NCBI RefSeq assembly: GCF_003992675.1
Contig: NZ_RZMZ01000012.1
Location: 1 to 64,000, forward strand
Source of the DNA: Flagellimonas marinaquae
GTDB lineage: Bacteria; Bacteroidota; Bacteroidia; Flavobacteriales; Flavobacteriaceae
Length of the DNA stretch: 64,000 nt
Direction of reading: 5' to 3'
In this document: positions 17,078 through 27,900 of the stretch, one piece after another
Numbering within the stretch: position 1 is the stretch's first letter
Layout: the number at the start of each line of letters is the position of its first letter
Made by a program: the position numbers and the translations under genes
The notes under the pieces: generated by a model
Databases searched by the model: none
Told to the model about the DNA's origin: nothing
What the model saw: the letters and a program-made list of their open reading frames with translations, nothing else

Positions 17078-18436
17078 TTATAATCGTGAATCAGATGGAT
17101 GCTCCCATGGTTCCCGATAAGTCCTTTTTAAAAGTGATGTAGCTTCCGTATCACCTAAAACAATTCGTTTTTCCGGATGGTACACCAGGGGCCGCTCCAA
17201 AGCCATGGCCATATTGGCCAAAATACAACTTGCTGTTGAAATATGGCCCTCTTCCACATCGGCAACAGGTAATCTATCCTTTTCGATTGCATCCAATAAA
17301 TCCAGCATATGAGCTCTTGTGGCAGGTGCGGTATGCAATTCGATATCTTTTTCGATGAGGTCCTCTGGATATTTTTCCCGTTCGTAGACCACATCTTTTT
17401 GTATGGTCTTGCCATCTCCGTGGGGTATAAATTCATACTTGAAAACACTCCCTTTAAAGGTGCCTTTTTCTCCATAAATAAAAAAGGCCCACGGATATTC
17501 AGGGTCAGTTGGGTTGCCCCAGCTTCTGTGCTGCCACACACAATTGAGTTCGTCAAATTCAAATATTGCGGTCTGAGTATCGGGAGTGTTGGCAATGGAG
17601 TCCTTTTGCACATAAATACCACCTGTAGAGCTAATTTTCTTAGGCCATCCCAGTCCAAGCATCCAACGTACAGTGTCCAGCATATGAACGCACATATCGC
17701 CCATAATACCGTTGCCATACTCCATAAAGGCACGCCATTTTCTGTGTGGAAGTCCAAAATAGGGCCGTAAAGGGGCTGGTCCTGACCAAAGGTCATAATC
17801 AAAATAGTCGGGTACTTGCTGTTGCGGCGGATTGGCATTCCAGCGCATATGGTAGTAGCAGCACATTTCTACATGGGATATCTTTCCCAAGAGTCCAGCG
17901 TCGATGATATTTTTTTTGCCCTCGATCAAATGTGGAGTGCTGCGGCGTTGGGTTCCCACCTGTACTTTTCTGCCTAGTCTTCTGGCGGTGTCAAGAATGG
18001 CTTCGCCCTCCATGACATCTAAACTGATAGGCTTTTGCAGGTACAAATGGGCACCGGACTCCATGGACTCGATGGCCTGTAGGGCATGCCAATGATCGGG
18101 AGACCCAATCAGTACGATATCCAGATTTTTCTCCGCCAACATTTTTCGATAATCACGGTATAGTCGTGGTCTTTTTCCGGATTTTTGTCTCATGGAGACC
18201 AAGGTGGCGGCTTCTTCCAGTTGTTTTTGGTCCACATCACACAGGGATACCACCTCCACGTTGGCGACTTGAATCAGTCTGAACAAGTCGCTCTTGCCAT
18301 ACCATCCCGTGCCAATGAGCCCCACATTCCACTTTTTGGCGGAATACAAAACATCCATACCGTAGGTGCCCAAGGAAGATAGGGCAAGGGCGGCACTAGT
18401 ACCTTTTATGAAACTTCTACGATCCCAGTATGTCAT
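17078..18436 (-). CDS. Gfo/Idh/MocA family oxidoreductase with Tat-type signal
   Basis: A NAD(P)-dependent sugar or cyclitol dehydrogenase-like protein of 452 residues from the ATG at 18436; a TTG 36 bases upstream is less likely. The N-terminus WDRRSFIKGTSAALALSS is a twin-arginine export signal, so it acts in the periplasm or is anchored there. The Rossmann motif VGLIGTGWYGKSD (about residues 38-50) and the family's YLQKPIS motif, carrying the conserved Lys-Pro, are present. It lies 62 bp downstream of the Nudix-like regulator on the same strand and near a SusCD pair, so it probably modifies a sugar or glycan taken up there. The substrate cannot be read from sequence. Confidence 0.88.
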   Translation of the reverse strand: MTYWDRRSFIKGTSAALALSSLGTYGMDVLYSAKKWNVGLIGTGWYGKSDLFRLIQVANVEVVSLCDVDQKQLEEAATLVSMRQKSGKRPRLYRDYRKMLAEKNLDIVLIGSPDHWHALQAIESMESGAHLYLQKPISLDVMEGEAILDTARRLGRKVQVGTQRRSTPHLIEGKKNIIDAGLLGKISHVEMCCYYHMRWNANPPQQQVPDYFDYDLWSGPAPLRPYFGLPHRKWRAFMEYGNGIMGDMCVHMLDTVRWMLGLGWPKKISSTGGIYVQKDSIANTPDTQTAIFEFDELNCVWQHRSWGNPTDPEYPWAFFIYGEKGTFKGSVFKYEFIPHGDGKTIQKDVVYEREKYPEDLIEKDIELHTAPATRAHMLDLLDAIEKDRLPVADVEEGHISTASCILANMAMALERPLVYHPEKRIVLGDTEATSLLKRTYREPWEHPSDSRL

Positions 18437-18498
18437 CAGGTTGGCATTGTTGGTTGGGTTGTTAGGGTTCAAAATTCATTACCGAGCACGGTTGGGCA

Positions 18499-19215
18499 TT
18501 AATACTGTTCTGCCTTCTCTTTGTCAAAACTGTATAAATAGGGTGCCTTGTTAGCTGCTCCGGTGTACAGTTTTTCATGTCTTTTTAAAATGCCCATGCT
18601 CAATATTTTGCGCTGAAAGGTGGTGCGGCGCAGCTTTTCGTTCAAAATAGCTTCGTATACCTTGCGAAGTTCTTTCATCGTAAACTTCTCGGGCAAAAGA
18701 TTGAGGCCAATCGGTTTTTTGCCTAAATCATTGCGAATGGCTTCCAAGGCCTTGTCGACAATTTCTTGATGGTCCATCATCAATTTGGGCAACTTGTTGA
18801 TGCTGTACCAGTTAATCGAATCCGAATATCTATTTGGTGAAGGTTGTACTTGCTTATAATCGATAAGGGAATAATAACCGATAGTAATAAACCTATCCAG
18901 TACCCAGTGGTCCTTGGGCATTTCAATTCCCAAGGCTCTTCCTATCTCGATGGTGGTGTCCGGGTCTGAACGATGAAGCCTTCCAAAGGTGTGAAATTGC
19001 TCTAGATGGATTTTGGTTAAACCAGTTCGTTTCATCACACCTGTTTTAACCGCATCAAGCAAATCTTGATCCCGCCTGATATAGCCACCGGGCAAGGCAA
19101 ACTTCCCAGAATTTTGATACTCAAGTATCAAAATCTTTAGTTCTTCGCCCGTAAAACCAAAGATTACGGTATCAAAAGAAACATTGGCTAAATATTTATC
19201 CGCTGAAGGCAACAT
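18499..19215 (-). CDS. Nudix-like transcriptional regulator (NrtR/AraR-type)
   Basis: 238 residues: an N-terminal Nudix-fold domain (about 10-150) and a C-terminal winged helix (about 160-230; FTMKELRKVYEAILNEKL, TTFQRKILSMGIL). The Nudix box is degenerate: the segment after GGYI reads RRDQDLLDAVKTGVMKRTGL and lacks the metal-binding REUxEE glutamates, so it should bind a ligand rather than hydrolyse it. NrtR-family proteins of this build control NAD or pentose genes; AraR of Bacteroides is a known member. It faces a SusCD operon across 570 bp, which makes that operon and the downstream oxidoreductase likely targets. The effector is unknown. Confidence 0.85.
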   Translation of the reverse strand: MLPSADKYLANVSFDTVIFGFTGEELKILILEYQNSGKFALPGGYIRRDQDLLDAVKTGVMKRTGLTKIHLEQFHTFGRLHRSDPDTTIEIGRALGIEMPKDHWVLDRFITIGYYSLIDYKQVQPSPNRYSDSINWYSINKLPKLMMDHQEIVDKALEAIRNDLGKKPIGLNLLPEKFTMKELRKVYEAILNEKLRRTTFQRKILSMGILKRHEKLYTGAANKAPYLYSFDKEKAEQY

Positions 19216-19783
19216 AGTGTAAACATCGCAAAATGTACATCAAAAAAAGTTAATTCTGAAAAAATCAAGCCTTTATTGTAGCAATTTGATACAATATAAG
19301 ATAGGACTATGTTAATCATTTTGGGCAAAATCATTCACTTTCGGAAATGCAACACTCAATAAAGGATTTGAAAACAGTGCGGGAACTAAGAATTTTTTGA
19401 CTTGATTATGGTGTTCGGTTGATGCGCATGGAATGAACCTTGCGGTATACGCTTACCACATAGATCTGGGTAATCAATTTTAACATTTGCGTTTGGAGCA
19501 GAAGGAGGGAAGAAGTTGTAACAATCCAATAGATTTTTGTTCAATTTTTATATCGGTTCCTTGTTTTGGTTCACCGGAGATTTTCTGAGCGCTGCCGCGA
19601 CCTTAGGCGTATTAACGTTTTGTTAGGATTTGCATATTGTCAATCTGGATAATCGATTTTTAGCGATATGAATATTTAGTGTTAAAATATTGTCAATTAT
19701 AAAATTTTAACTATTATTGTTCATGATTGAGACAATATGCACTGTCGCAATCATTCAAATTAACTAAACTAAATAGACTATCT
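19216..19783. promoter_or_regulatory. Divergent control region between the Nudix regulator and susC
   Basis: 568 bp without a credible gene. It contains the inverted repeat ATTGTA-N9-TACAAT at 19275-19295, two direct copies of ATATTGTCAAT (19634-19644 and 19687-19697), and the complement of GCATATTGTC at 19731-19740, which makes a 10-bp inverted repeat with 19632-19641. The 19634-19740 set lies just before the susC start and may be an operator array. No TAnnTTTG box was identified. Confidence 0.55.
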
Positions 19784-22700
19784 ATGAATCAAAACAGATG
19801 TAAAGTTTTGACAAGGTTGTCCGATTGCCTAAAGGCTTTTCAGACCTTCTTTTTGTCAATGACAATGATGTTTGTGGGTGTATCTGCATTGGCAGCGTCC
19901 CCAGACTTGGGTGAGGCTACTTCACCCCCTTACCAATTGACCATAACGGGAACCGTTGTGGACAATATGGGAGCTCCTTTACCTGGTACCAACGTTATAG
20001 TTAAGGGTACCACCAACGGGACGCAGACAGATTTCGATGGAAATTATTCGATTACAGCTCCTTCCGACGCTACCTTGATTTTTTCATATGTAGGTTTTAA
20101 AACCATGGAAGTGCCAGTAAATGGTAATTCTGTAGTGGACGTAACCTTGGTGGAAGATGCCGCTGCACTGGATGAGGTGGTTGTAACCGGTTATGGTACA
20201 CAGACTCGAGGCGATTTGACCGGTGCTGTTGCATCCGTTGATGTTTCCGAGGCCGTGAAGCAACCTTTGGTAAACGTTGCTGAAGCTTTGGAAGGTCGTG
20301 CAACGGGTGTTAGTATCACAAATGCGGGTAACCCAGGTGCCGCGCCCATTGTTCGTATTCGAGGTTTGGGAACACCTAACAACAACAACCCGCTGTACAT
20401 TATTGATGGGGCACAGACCCAAGACCCTAACATTTTGAACACCATTAACCCACAGGACATCGCACAGATCAACGTGTTGAAAGATGGTGCTGCCTCTATC
20501 TATGGTGCTAGGGCTTCCAATGGTGTTATTATCGTAACCACTAAAAGTGGTAACTACAACCAAAACAAACTATCTATCAATGTAGATGTATCTACTGGTT
20601 TCTCAAGGGCTAATCGTTTGCCGGATATTTTGAATGCATCGCAGTTAGGCGACGTTATCTTTCAGAGTTTGACCAATGATGCGATCCGTAATGGAACAGA
20701 TCCTGCAGCGATTAGGCACCCACAATACTTCCCGAACGGCGGTCAACCTCAAGTACCGAACCAATTATTGGGCGTAAGTTTGTTGGGAACCGGGGAAGAA
20801 GTAGTTGCCCCTGTGAGACCAGGCGGGACCAATTGGTTGGATGAGATTTTTAGAAGCGCACCTACCCAGAATATTTCTGCTACCTTCTCCAACGGTAATG
20901 AAACTTCCAAGTTTTCTGCCACCTTCGGTTATTTGAACCGTGAGGGTATTCAGTTGGAAACAGGATTTGAAAGAGGTCAAATACGTTTGAACTCAGAATT
21001 TAAAATTGGAAAGCGCTTGACTATTGGAGAGCACTTAAATGCTTCTTACAGTAACTCTCAAAACGTGGGAGGTAACCAAACCCAATTGGCTTTGCGATTA
21101 AGCCCCTTGGTGCCTGTTCGTGATAATTTGGGCCGTTTCGCTGGAGCATACGCCAATCCGAATGGATTGTCCAATGCCTCTAACCCTGTCGCCAACTTAA
21201 CTCGTGATGCGGATGACTTTTTCAGGGAAACCCGTTTGATTGGTGACGTTTATGCCAGTTATGCCATCACCGATAATTTGACTTTAAAGACTAGTATTGG
21301 TGGAAACATCAGTATTTTCAGTCAAAGAGATTTCTTGGCACTAGATCCTGAATCTGCCGAGCCAAGATCAACCAATACGTTGACCGAAAGGAACCAACAG
21401 ACCCAAAGCTGGATTTGGACCAATACTTTGAACTATGTCAAAAACTTTGGAGATCATAGTATCAATGCGTTACTTGGTATAGAAGCAGTAGAAAATACTG
21501 GAAAGAGTCTTCAGGTTTCTGCCACAGGATTCCTTTTTGAAACTCCCGATTTCTATTTGTTGGATAATGCCTCTGGAGCACCCATTGTGAATCCGGGCAA
21601 CACCTTCGATTTTGTAAACACGCTTTCCTCTGTCTTCGGATCGGTGAACTACTCGTATTCTGATAAGTACTTGGTGAGCGCTACCTTAAGACGTGACCGT
21701 TCCTCAAGATTCTTGGGAGACAACCAGAGTGGTTACTTCCCTGCATTTAGCGGTGGTTGGGTTTTAAGTAACGAGGACTTCTTCCCAAGCTCGGGAGCGG
21801 TCAATCGTTTAAAATTAAAGGCTTCTTGGGGTCTTTTGGGTAACCAAGAATTACCAGTGGACAACCCAGGTATCAACATTAACAACTTGAACAACGTAGT
21901 TGCTGATTACGTTTTCGACGGTGGTACTAACTTAAGATCAGGAGCAGTTCTGTCAGGTGTTGGTAATCCCAACATCCAATGGGAAACCAGTGAAACCTTT
22001 AACGTAGGTGCAGAATTGGGCTTTTTTGATAATGCCTTGGCACTTTCCTTGGAATATTACAAGATCACGACGAAAGATTTGATTGTTGCTGATGAAACAG
22101 TAATCAGTGATACCGCCATCGATGCCGGAGCACCTTATGTGAACCGTGGTAATGTGGAAAACTCTGGTATCGATTTGAATATTTCGTACCAAGGAGCTGT
22201 TGGACGGGATTTTAACTTTGGTGTAGACTTTAATATGTCCACTGTTTCCAACGAAGTGACCAGTTTGGAAGGTTTCCTCATCGGACAATCCTTCAGGGGT
22301 GGACCAATTACAAGAACCGAGGAAGGACAACCGATTTCTTCTTTCTACGGTCGTGTAGCGGACGGTATTTACCGAAGTGAAGCTGAAGTGTCTGCAGGAC
22401 CTGACCAAGGTTTTGCGTCTCCAGCAGCAGGTGTTGGTAGAATCCGTTACGTTGATTTGAACAACGACGGTGTGGTTAATGATGACGACCGTACCTACAT
22501 CGGTAATCCAACACCAGACGTAAACTTTGGTCTGAACTTGAGCGCCAACTACAAAAATTGGGATTTCAGCGTATTCTTTAGTGGTGTTGCAGGTAACGAT
22601 ATCTACAACTTTGACAAAATCTATACCGACTTCCCAACGTTCCCTGACGGAAATAGGAGCACCAGGGTTTTGGATGCCTTTAACCCGACCACAAATCCTA

Positions 22701-23026
22701 ACGGATCACAACCCGCATTGAGTTATACTATCTTGAATGGAGAGACCAATTCAAGCTCATGGTTCGTTGAGGATGGTTCTTTTGTTCGATTGAAAAACTT
22801 GGTGGTTGGATATACCCTACCAAGCCAATTGACCGACAAGTGGGGCGTAGCAAGTTTGCGTGTTTATGCCAATGCTAGTAACTTGTTTACCATAACTGGC
22901 TACGACGGCATCGATCCCGAAATTCTTCCTCCAAGTGGTGCCAACTCGGCCTTCACTCTTGGTGTGGATGAGAATACTTTTCCCGTACCACAGATATTTT
23001 TGTTAGGAGTAAATTTAAAATTGTAA
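19784..23026 (+). CDS. SusC/RagA family TonB-linked outer membrane transporter
   Basis: 1080 residues from ATG 19784; the frame extends upstream only to a TTG at 19727, which lies inside an inverted repeat. A signal peptide (FFLSMTMMFVGVSALAA) is followed by a carboxypeptidase-like regulatory domain (TITGTVVDNMGAPLPGTNVI), a TonB plug (EVVVTGYGTQTRGDLTGAV, IRGLGTPNNNNPLYIIDG) and a large beta-barrel. It imports oligosaccharides or other ligands across the outer membrane with energy from TonB. The SusD partner starts 4 bp downstream. The substrate is not evident: no glycoside hydrolase lies in the immediate operon. Confidence 0.95.
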   Translation: MNQNRCKVLTRLSDCLKAFQTFFLSMTMMFVGVSALAASPDLGEATSPPYQLTITGTVVDNMGAPLPGTNVIVKGTTNGTQTDFDGNYSITAPSDATLIFSYVGFKTMEVPVNGNSVVDVTLVEDAAALDEVVVTGYGTQTRGDLTGAVASVDVSEAVKQPLVNVAEALEGRATGVSITNAGNPGAAPIVRIRGLGTPNNNNPLYIIDGAQTQDPNILNTINPQDIAQINVLKDGAASIYGARASNGVIIVTTKSGNYNQNKLSINVDVSTGFSRANRLPDILNASQLGDVIFQSLTNDAIRNGTDPAAIRHPQYFPNGGQPQVPNQLLGVSLLGTGEEVVAPVRPGGTNWLDEIFRSAPTQNISATFSNGNETSKFSATFGYLNREGIQLETGFERGQIRLNSEFKIGKRLTIGEHLNASYSNSQNVGGNQTQLALRLSPLVPVRDNLGRFAGAYANPNGLSNASNPVANLTRDADDFFRETRLIGDVYASYAITDNLTLKTSIGGNISIFSQRDFLALDPESAEPRSTNTLTERNQQTQSWIWTNTLNYVKNFGDHSINALLGIEAVENTGKSLQVSATGFLFETPDFYLLDNASGAPIVNPGNTFDFVNTLSSVFGSVNYSYSDKYLVSATLRRDRSSRFLGDNQSGYFPAFSGGWVLSNEDFFPSSGAVNRLKLKASWGLLGNQELPVDNPGININNLNNVVADYVFDGGTNLRSGAVLSGVGNPNIQWETSETFNVGAELGFFDNALALSLEYYKITTKDLIVADETVISDTAIDAGAPYVNRGNVENSGIDLNISYQGAVGRDFNFGVDFNMSTVSNEVTSLEGFLIGQSFRGGPITRTEEGQPISSFYGRVADGIYRSEAEVSAGPDQGFASPAAGVGRIRYVDLNNDGVVNDDDRTYIGNPTPDVNFGLNLSANYKNWDFSVFFSGVAGNDIYNFDKIYTDFPTFPDGNRSTRVLDAFNPTTNPNGSQPALSYTILNGETNSSSWFVEDGSFVRLKNLVVGYTLPSQLTDKWGVASLRVYANASNLFTITGYDGIDPEILPPSGANSAFTLGVDENTFPVPQIFLLGVNLKL

Positions 23027-23030
23027 AAAG

Positions 23031-24758
23031 ATGAAAAAGAAGTTTATTTATTTAATGGCAATTCTCTCTGTCACCTTTTCGTGTGGGGATGAATTTTCAG
23101 ATACGCCCGCAATTGGGGCTTTAAGTGACGACGCTTTGGCCAATCCACAAGGGGTAGACCTCTTGTTGACAGGTGCCTACGGCATGCTGGACGGATGGCG
23201 AAGCAACAACAAAGGAAATGCCTTTGCTGTTGGAGGTGATAACTGGTGGTGCGATGTCATCGCTGATGATGCCCACAAGGGAAGTACCGACGGTGACCAG
23301 ATTGAGCTGTATCAAATCGAAACCTTTGACTGGCAAACGGCCAACGATTACTTCCGTGCCAAGTTTACGGCACTTTACGCTGGTGTAAACCGTGCCAATG
23401 CTGTACTTTCTGTAATCAATGGTATCGACAGGGATGCCTTGTTGCCAGCAGATGCAGCAGCAATTACCGGACAAGAGGCGGAAGCCCGTTTCTTGAGAGG
23501 TCACTACTATTTTGAGTTGACCAAAATGTACGGTAATGTTTCCATTGTAAGTGTGGAAAACTATGAAACGTTGGAATTCAACCAGCCCAATAGTGGTCCA
23601 GCTTGGGAGCAGATAGAATCAGATTTTCAATTTGCCATTGAAAATTTGCCAGCTACAAGAGCAGAGCAACCCGACCCAGGAAGACCCACTGCATTTGTGG
23701 CACGCGCCTACATGGGGAAAGCACACCTATATCAAGGAGATTGGGCAAATGCTTTAACCGAGCTCAACGCTGTAATCAACAGTGGCGAATTTGCTTTGAA
23801 CACCGAATATTTGGATAATTTCAACGCTGCCGGCGAAAATGGTCCAGAATCAGTGTTCGCAATTCAGTATGCTGCTGATACAGGCCAGTCGTTCAATGGT
23901 AACCAAGGAGGTACCTTGAACTTCCCAGGTGGTGGACCATTCGGTTCTTGCTGTGGATTTTATCAGCCAACCATTGATTTAGCCAATGCTTTCCAAGTGG
24001 ATGCCAATGGACTACCACTTTTTGACACCTTTAATGATAACGATTTTAAAAATGATTATGGTATCAACAGTGATGAGCCCTTTGAACCAGATACAACCAC
24101 ACCGGTTGACCCTAGATTGGATTACACCGTAGGAAGACGTGGTATCGACTACAACGGTTTTGGTGAACACGTAGGTAAGGAATGGATTCGTGCAGGATTC
24201 AACGATATTTCTGGACCATACCTTCCTAAAAAGAATGTGTATCAGGCCGAGGAGTTGGCAACCAATCAAGGTGCCGGCGCATGGGGTCAGCAGCATTCTG
24301 GTATCAACTATAACATTATCCGATATGCAGATGTTCTTTTGATGGCTGCGGAAGCTGCTGTGGAAACAGGAGACTTGGCCACTGCGTTGAACTACGTAAA
24401 CCAAGTTCGTGAAAGAGCAGCCAACACATCCGTGGTTCAAGCCGTTGATGGTGGAGGTCCTGCAGCCAATTACCAAGTTGGTTTGTACGCCTCTTTCCCA
24501 GATGCCGACTTTGCCCGTGAGGCCGTTCGCTTCGAAAGAAGAGTGGAGTTAGGAATGGAAGGACACCGTTTGTTCGACCTAAGAAGATGGGATGTCGCTG
24601 ATCAAGTCATTTCAGAATATGTGACTAATGAAACCCGAACCATTGACAATTTTGGTCCAAAAATGAATTCATATCAGCCTCAGTTTGATTTGCTGCCCAT
24701 TCCATTGACCTCAATTGATTTGAGCGGTGGAATATTGACACAGAACCCTGGATACTAA
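23031..24758 (+). CDS. SusD/RagB family nutrient-binding lipoprotein
   Basis: 575 residues. The lipoprotein signal has lipobox FSCGD at about residue 18, which would place the mature protein on the outer membrane. SusD hallmarks include the helical TPR-like core (ARFLRGHYYFELTKMYGNV, AYMGKAHLYQGDWANALTEL) and the C-terminal RFERRVELGMEGHRLFDLRRW motif with PIP-type ending. It lids the SusC channel and captures the glycan. It starts 4 bp after susC, and the pair ends at a strong hairpin. Confidence 0.95.
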   Translation: MKKKFIYLMAILSVTFSCGDEFSDTPAIGALSDDALANPQGVDLLLTGAYGMLDGWRSNNKGNAFAVGGDNWWCDVIADDAHKGSTDGDQIELYQIETFDWQTANDYFRAKFTALYAGVNRANAVLSVINGIDRDALLPADAAAITGQEAEARFLRGHYYFELTKMYGNVSIVSVENYETLEFNQPNSGPAWEQIESDFQFAIENLPATRAEQPDPGRPTAFVARAYMGKAHLYQGDWANALTELNAVINSGEFALNTEYLDNFNAAGENGPESVFAIQYAADTGQSFNGNQGGTLNFPGGGPFGSCCGFYQPTIDLANAFQVDANGLPLFDTFNDNDFKNDYGINSDEPFEPDTTTPVDPRLDYTVGRRGIDYNGFGEHVGKEWIRAGFNDISGPYLPKKNVYQAEELATNQGAGAWGQQHSGINYNIIRYADVLLMAAEAAVETGDLATALNYVNQVRERAANTSVVQAVDGGGPAANYQVGLYASFPDADFAREAVRFERRVELGMEGHRLFDLRRWDVADQVISEYVTNETRTIDNFGPKMNSYQPQFDLLPIPLTSIDLSGGILTQNPGY

Positions 24759-24800
24759 TAATATTAGTCTGAGTTAGTTTAATTCAATTTAATTCGAGTG

Positions 24801-24836
24801 AATAGGTTGCCAATATTTTGGCAACCTATTTTAATT
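24801..24836 (+). terminator. Terminator after susCD
   Basis: A perfect 13-bp stem AATAGGTTGCCAA / TTGGCAACCTATT with a 4-nt loop lies 42 bp after the susD stop. The trailing T-run is short (TTTT within TATTTTAATT), so termination may be partial, letting some transcripts reach the next gene. Confidence 0.75.
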
Positions 24837-24959
24837 AGGGACCTTCCCAAGTATTAATAATCGATTAATTGTGAACTAATAAACGATTACCATTTTGTGC
24901 TGACCAAAACTCTTTTTACATTCTATTCTCAATCAATCTGCAAAACATTCTCAACACCA

Positions 24960-27900
24960 ATGCTCAAAAAAACCGTTTTAGCCGCACTCCTTCTCACAAT
25001 GGTGATTTCCTGCTCCGAAAAGAAGAAGGATACCCTTTTCACCAAGGTTTCATCCGATCACTCAGGTATCACCTTCAATAATCAAATCGTGGAAACGGAT
25101 AGTTTCAATATCCTAACGAGCGAGTATATCTTTAATGGCGGAGGGGTTGCTGTTGGTGATTTTAACAATGATGATAAGCCCGATCTCTTTTTTACTGGAA
25201 ATCAGGTGCCCAATAAACTATACCTCAATCAAGGAAATTTTGAATTTACCGATGTTACCGAAGCATCCGGCGTTGCAGCAGCGGATAAATGGAAAACGGG
25301 CGTTGCTGTAATCGACATCAACAATGATGACCTTTTGGATATCTACATATGTGCCGCCATGTATGAAAGTCCCGAAGAAAAGGCTAACATACTTTTTGTT
25401 AACCAAGGGGTGGACGATGATGGGGTTCCTGTTTTTAAGGAAATGGCCAAGGAATTCGGGATAGCGGATACCTCCAATAGTATGAATGCCGCTTTTTTGG
25501 ACTACAATAAAGATGGCTATTTAGACCTCTACGTGCTCAATAATGTAGACATCCACATATTGCCATCCAATTATCGCGAGAAAATCACGGATGGTTCTTC
25601 GTTGAGCAACGACCGACTATTTAGAAACAACGGTGACAATACCTTTACCGAGGTTACCATGGAAGCAGGTATAACCATTGAAGGCTATGGTCTGGGAGTG
25701 GCCATTTCTGATTTGAATTACGATGGCTGGCCTGATATTTACGTGAGCAATGACTATTTGAGCAATGATATCCTCTACATCAATAATGGGGATGGCACCT
25801 TTACGGACAAAATAAGCGACTACGTTAAGCACCAAAGTAAATTCTCCATGGGTTCCGACGTAGCCGATTTTAATAATGATGGTTACCTCGACATCCTCAC
25901 ACTGGATATGTTGGCGGAAACCAATTACAGGCTCAAAACAACCATCAAGTCCACAAATTACAACGATTACCAAATGAATGATCGTTACGGCTACGACTAC
26001 CAGTACATGCGGAACATGCTCCAAATGGGGCAGGGCCCCAATATGCCCTACAGCGAAATAGGTCTTATGGCCGGTATTGCCAAGACCGATTGGAGCTGGT
26101 CACCCCTTTTCGTGGATGCCGATAATGACGGTCAAAAAGATGTATTGATCACCAACGGTTTCCCAAGGGACATTACCGATTTGGATTTTGGGGATTTCAA
26201 TTTCAACGTCCAAAGATATCTGAGTACAGCACAAATTTTAGATTCCATTCCCGTGGTAAAAATTCCGAATTACGCCTATAGAAATGAGGGTAATGGCCAA
26301 TTTAAGGACGTGGGCGAGGAATGGGGCCTAAGTATACCCTCGTTTTCAAACGGAGCGGCCTTTGTCGATTTGGATTCCGATGGTGACCTGGATTATGTGG
26401 TGAACAATATTAACGACGAGGCTTTTTTGTTCCGTAATAATCTGGAAAGTAAAAAAACTACGGATAACAATTACCTTCAGTTGGACATCAAAGGCCCAAA
26501 ATCCAATAGGGCCGGATTGGGCACGAAAGTCGCGGTTCGATTCGCTGATGGGACCTTTCAATACTATGAACACCAACTGAACAGGGGCTATTTATCCACG
26601 GTACATAGTTTGGCCCATTTTGGTTTGGGGCCACAAACGGATATACAAGCAGTAGAAGTGGTATGGCCAGATGGAAAGCATCAAATCATCAAGGATGTAA
26701 CTGCCAATCAAAGGCTACTAGTTGATTATCAACAGGCCAAAGACCGAAACGGTCAAAAGCTTGCCTTTCCCTTGGCACCCAAACAAACCAAACCCATGTA
26801 CAGGGAAATTTCGGAACAGATCGGGGTGGACTACGTCCATGAAGAAACCGATAAAGCCGATTTTTATCTTCAGCCCACCCTCCCGCATAAGTTGACGCAG
26901 AACGGGCCACGATTGGCCAAAGGGGACATCAACGGCGATGGGTTCGAGGATTTCATTATCGGAAGCTCCTCAGGGCATTCACCCATAATCTATCTACAGG
27001 ATGCTGAAGGTCATTTTACGGCAAGTGAACTGTTCCAAGATGATGAGAGCAAAAAATACGAGGAAACCAGTATCACCCTGTTTGATCTGGAAAACGATGG
27101 AGATTTGGATATCTATATGGTTTCGGGAAGCAATGAGTTTGATATGGACTCCCCATATTACCAAGATTATTTGATGGTCAATAAAGGGAACGGAACTTTC
27201 GAGAAGGCAACAGATCAAATACCGGATATAAAGTCTAGTGGTTCTGTGGTCGAAGCTGAGGATTTTGATGGAGATGGTTATGTCGACCTATTTGTAGGTG
27301 CCCGAACACCTTTTGCACAGTACCCAAAATCCGACCAGTGCTATCTGTTGAAAAATGAGAAAGGCAAACTTGTAGATGTAACCGAGACCTACAACAAAGA
27401 TCTGCGTAAGCCCGGTATGATTACCGATGCAAAATGGACCGATATCAACAACGATGACCGTAAGGACCTGATCTTGGTGGGCGAGTTTATGCCGGTCACC
27501 GTATTTATCAATCAAGGTGCTGCTTTTGAAAAAATGGAACAGACCGGAATGCAACAACTTTCTGGATGGTGGGAATGTGTGCTGGCGCAAGATTTTGACA
27601 ATGATGGGGACGTGGATTTAATTGCCGGTAATTTGGGTAAGAACAATTTATACCAGCCTTCACAGGAAAGACCAGTAACCATGTTGGCCAAGGATTTTGA
27701 TAACAACGGTGCCGTGGATCCTGTGATGTTCGCCTACTTTAAAACCGATTTTGAAGATACAGGCTTTAAACCGTATCCTGTTAATTTTTGGGGTGACCTA
27801 ATGAGCCAAAGCCCTCTTTTCCGAAAAAAGTTCAATTATTATAGGGAGTTTGCCACGACCACCAAAAGCGAACTGTTTACACCCGAAGAATTGGATGGTG

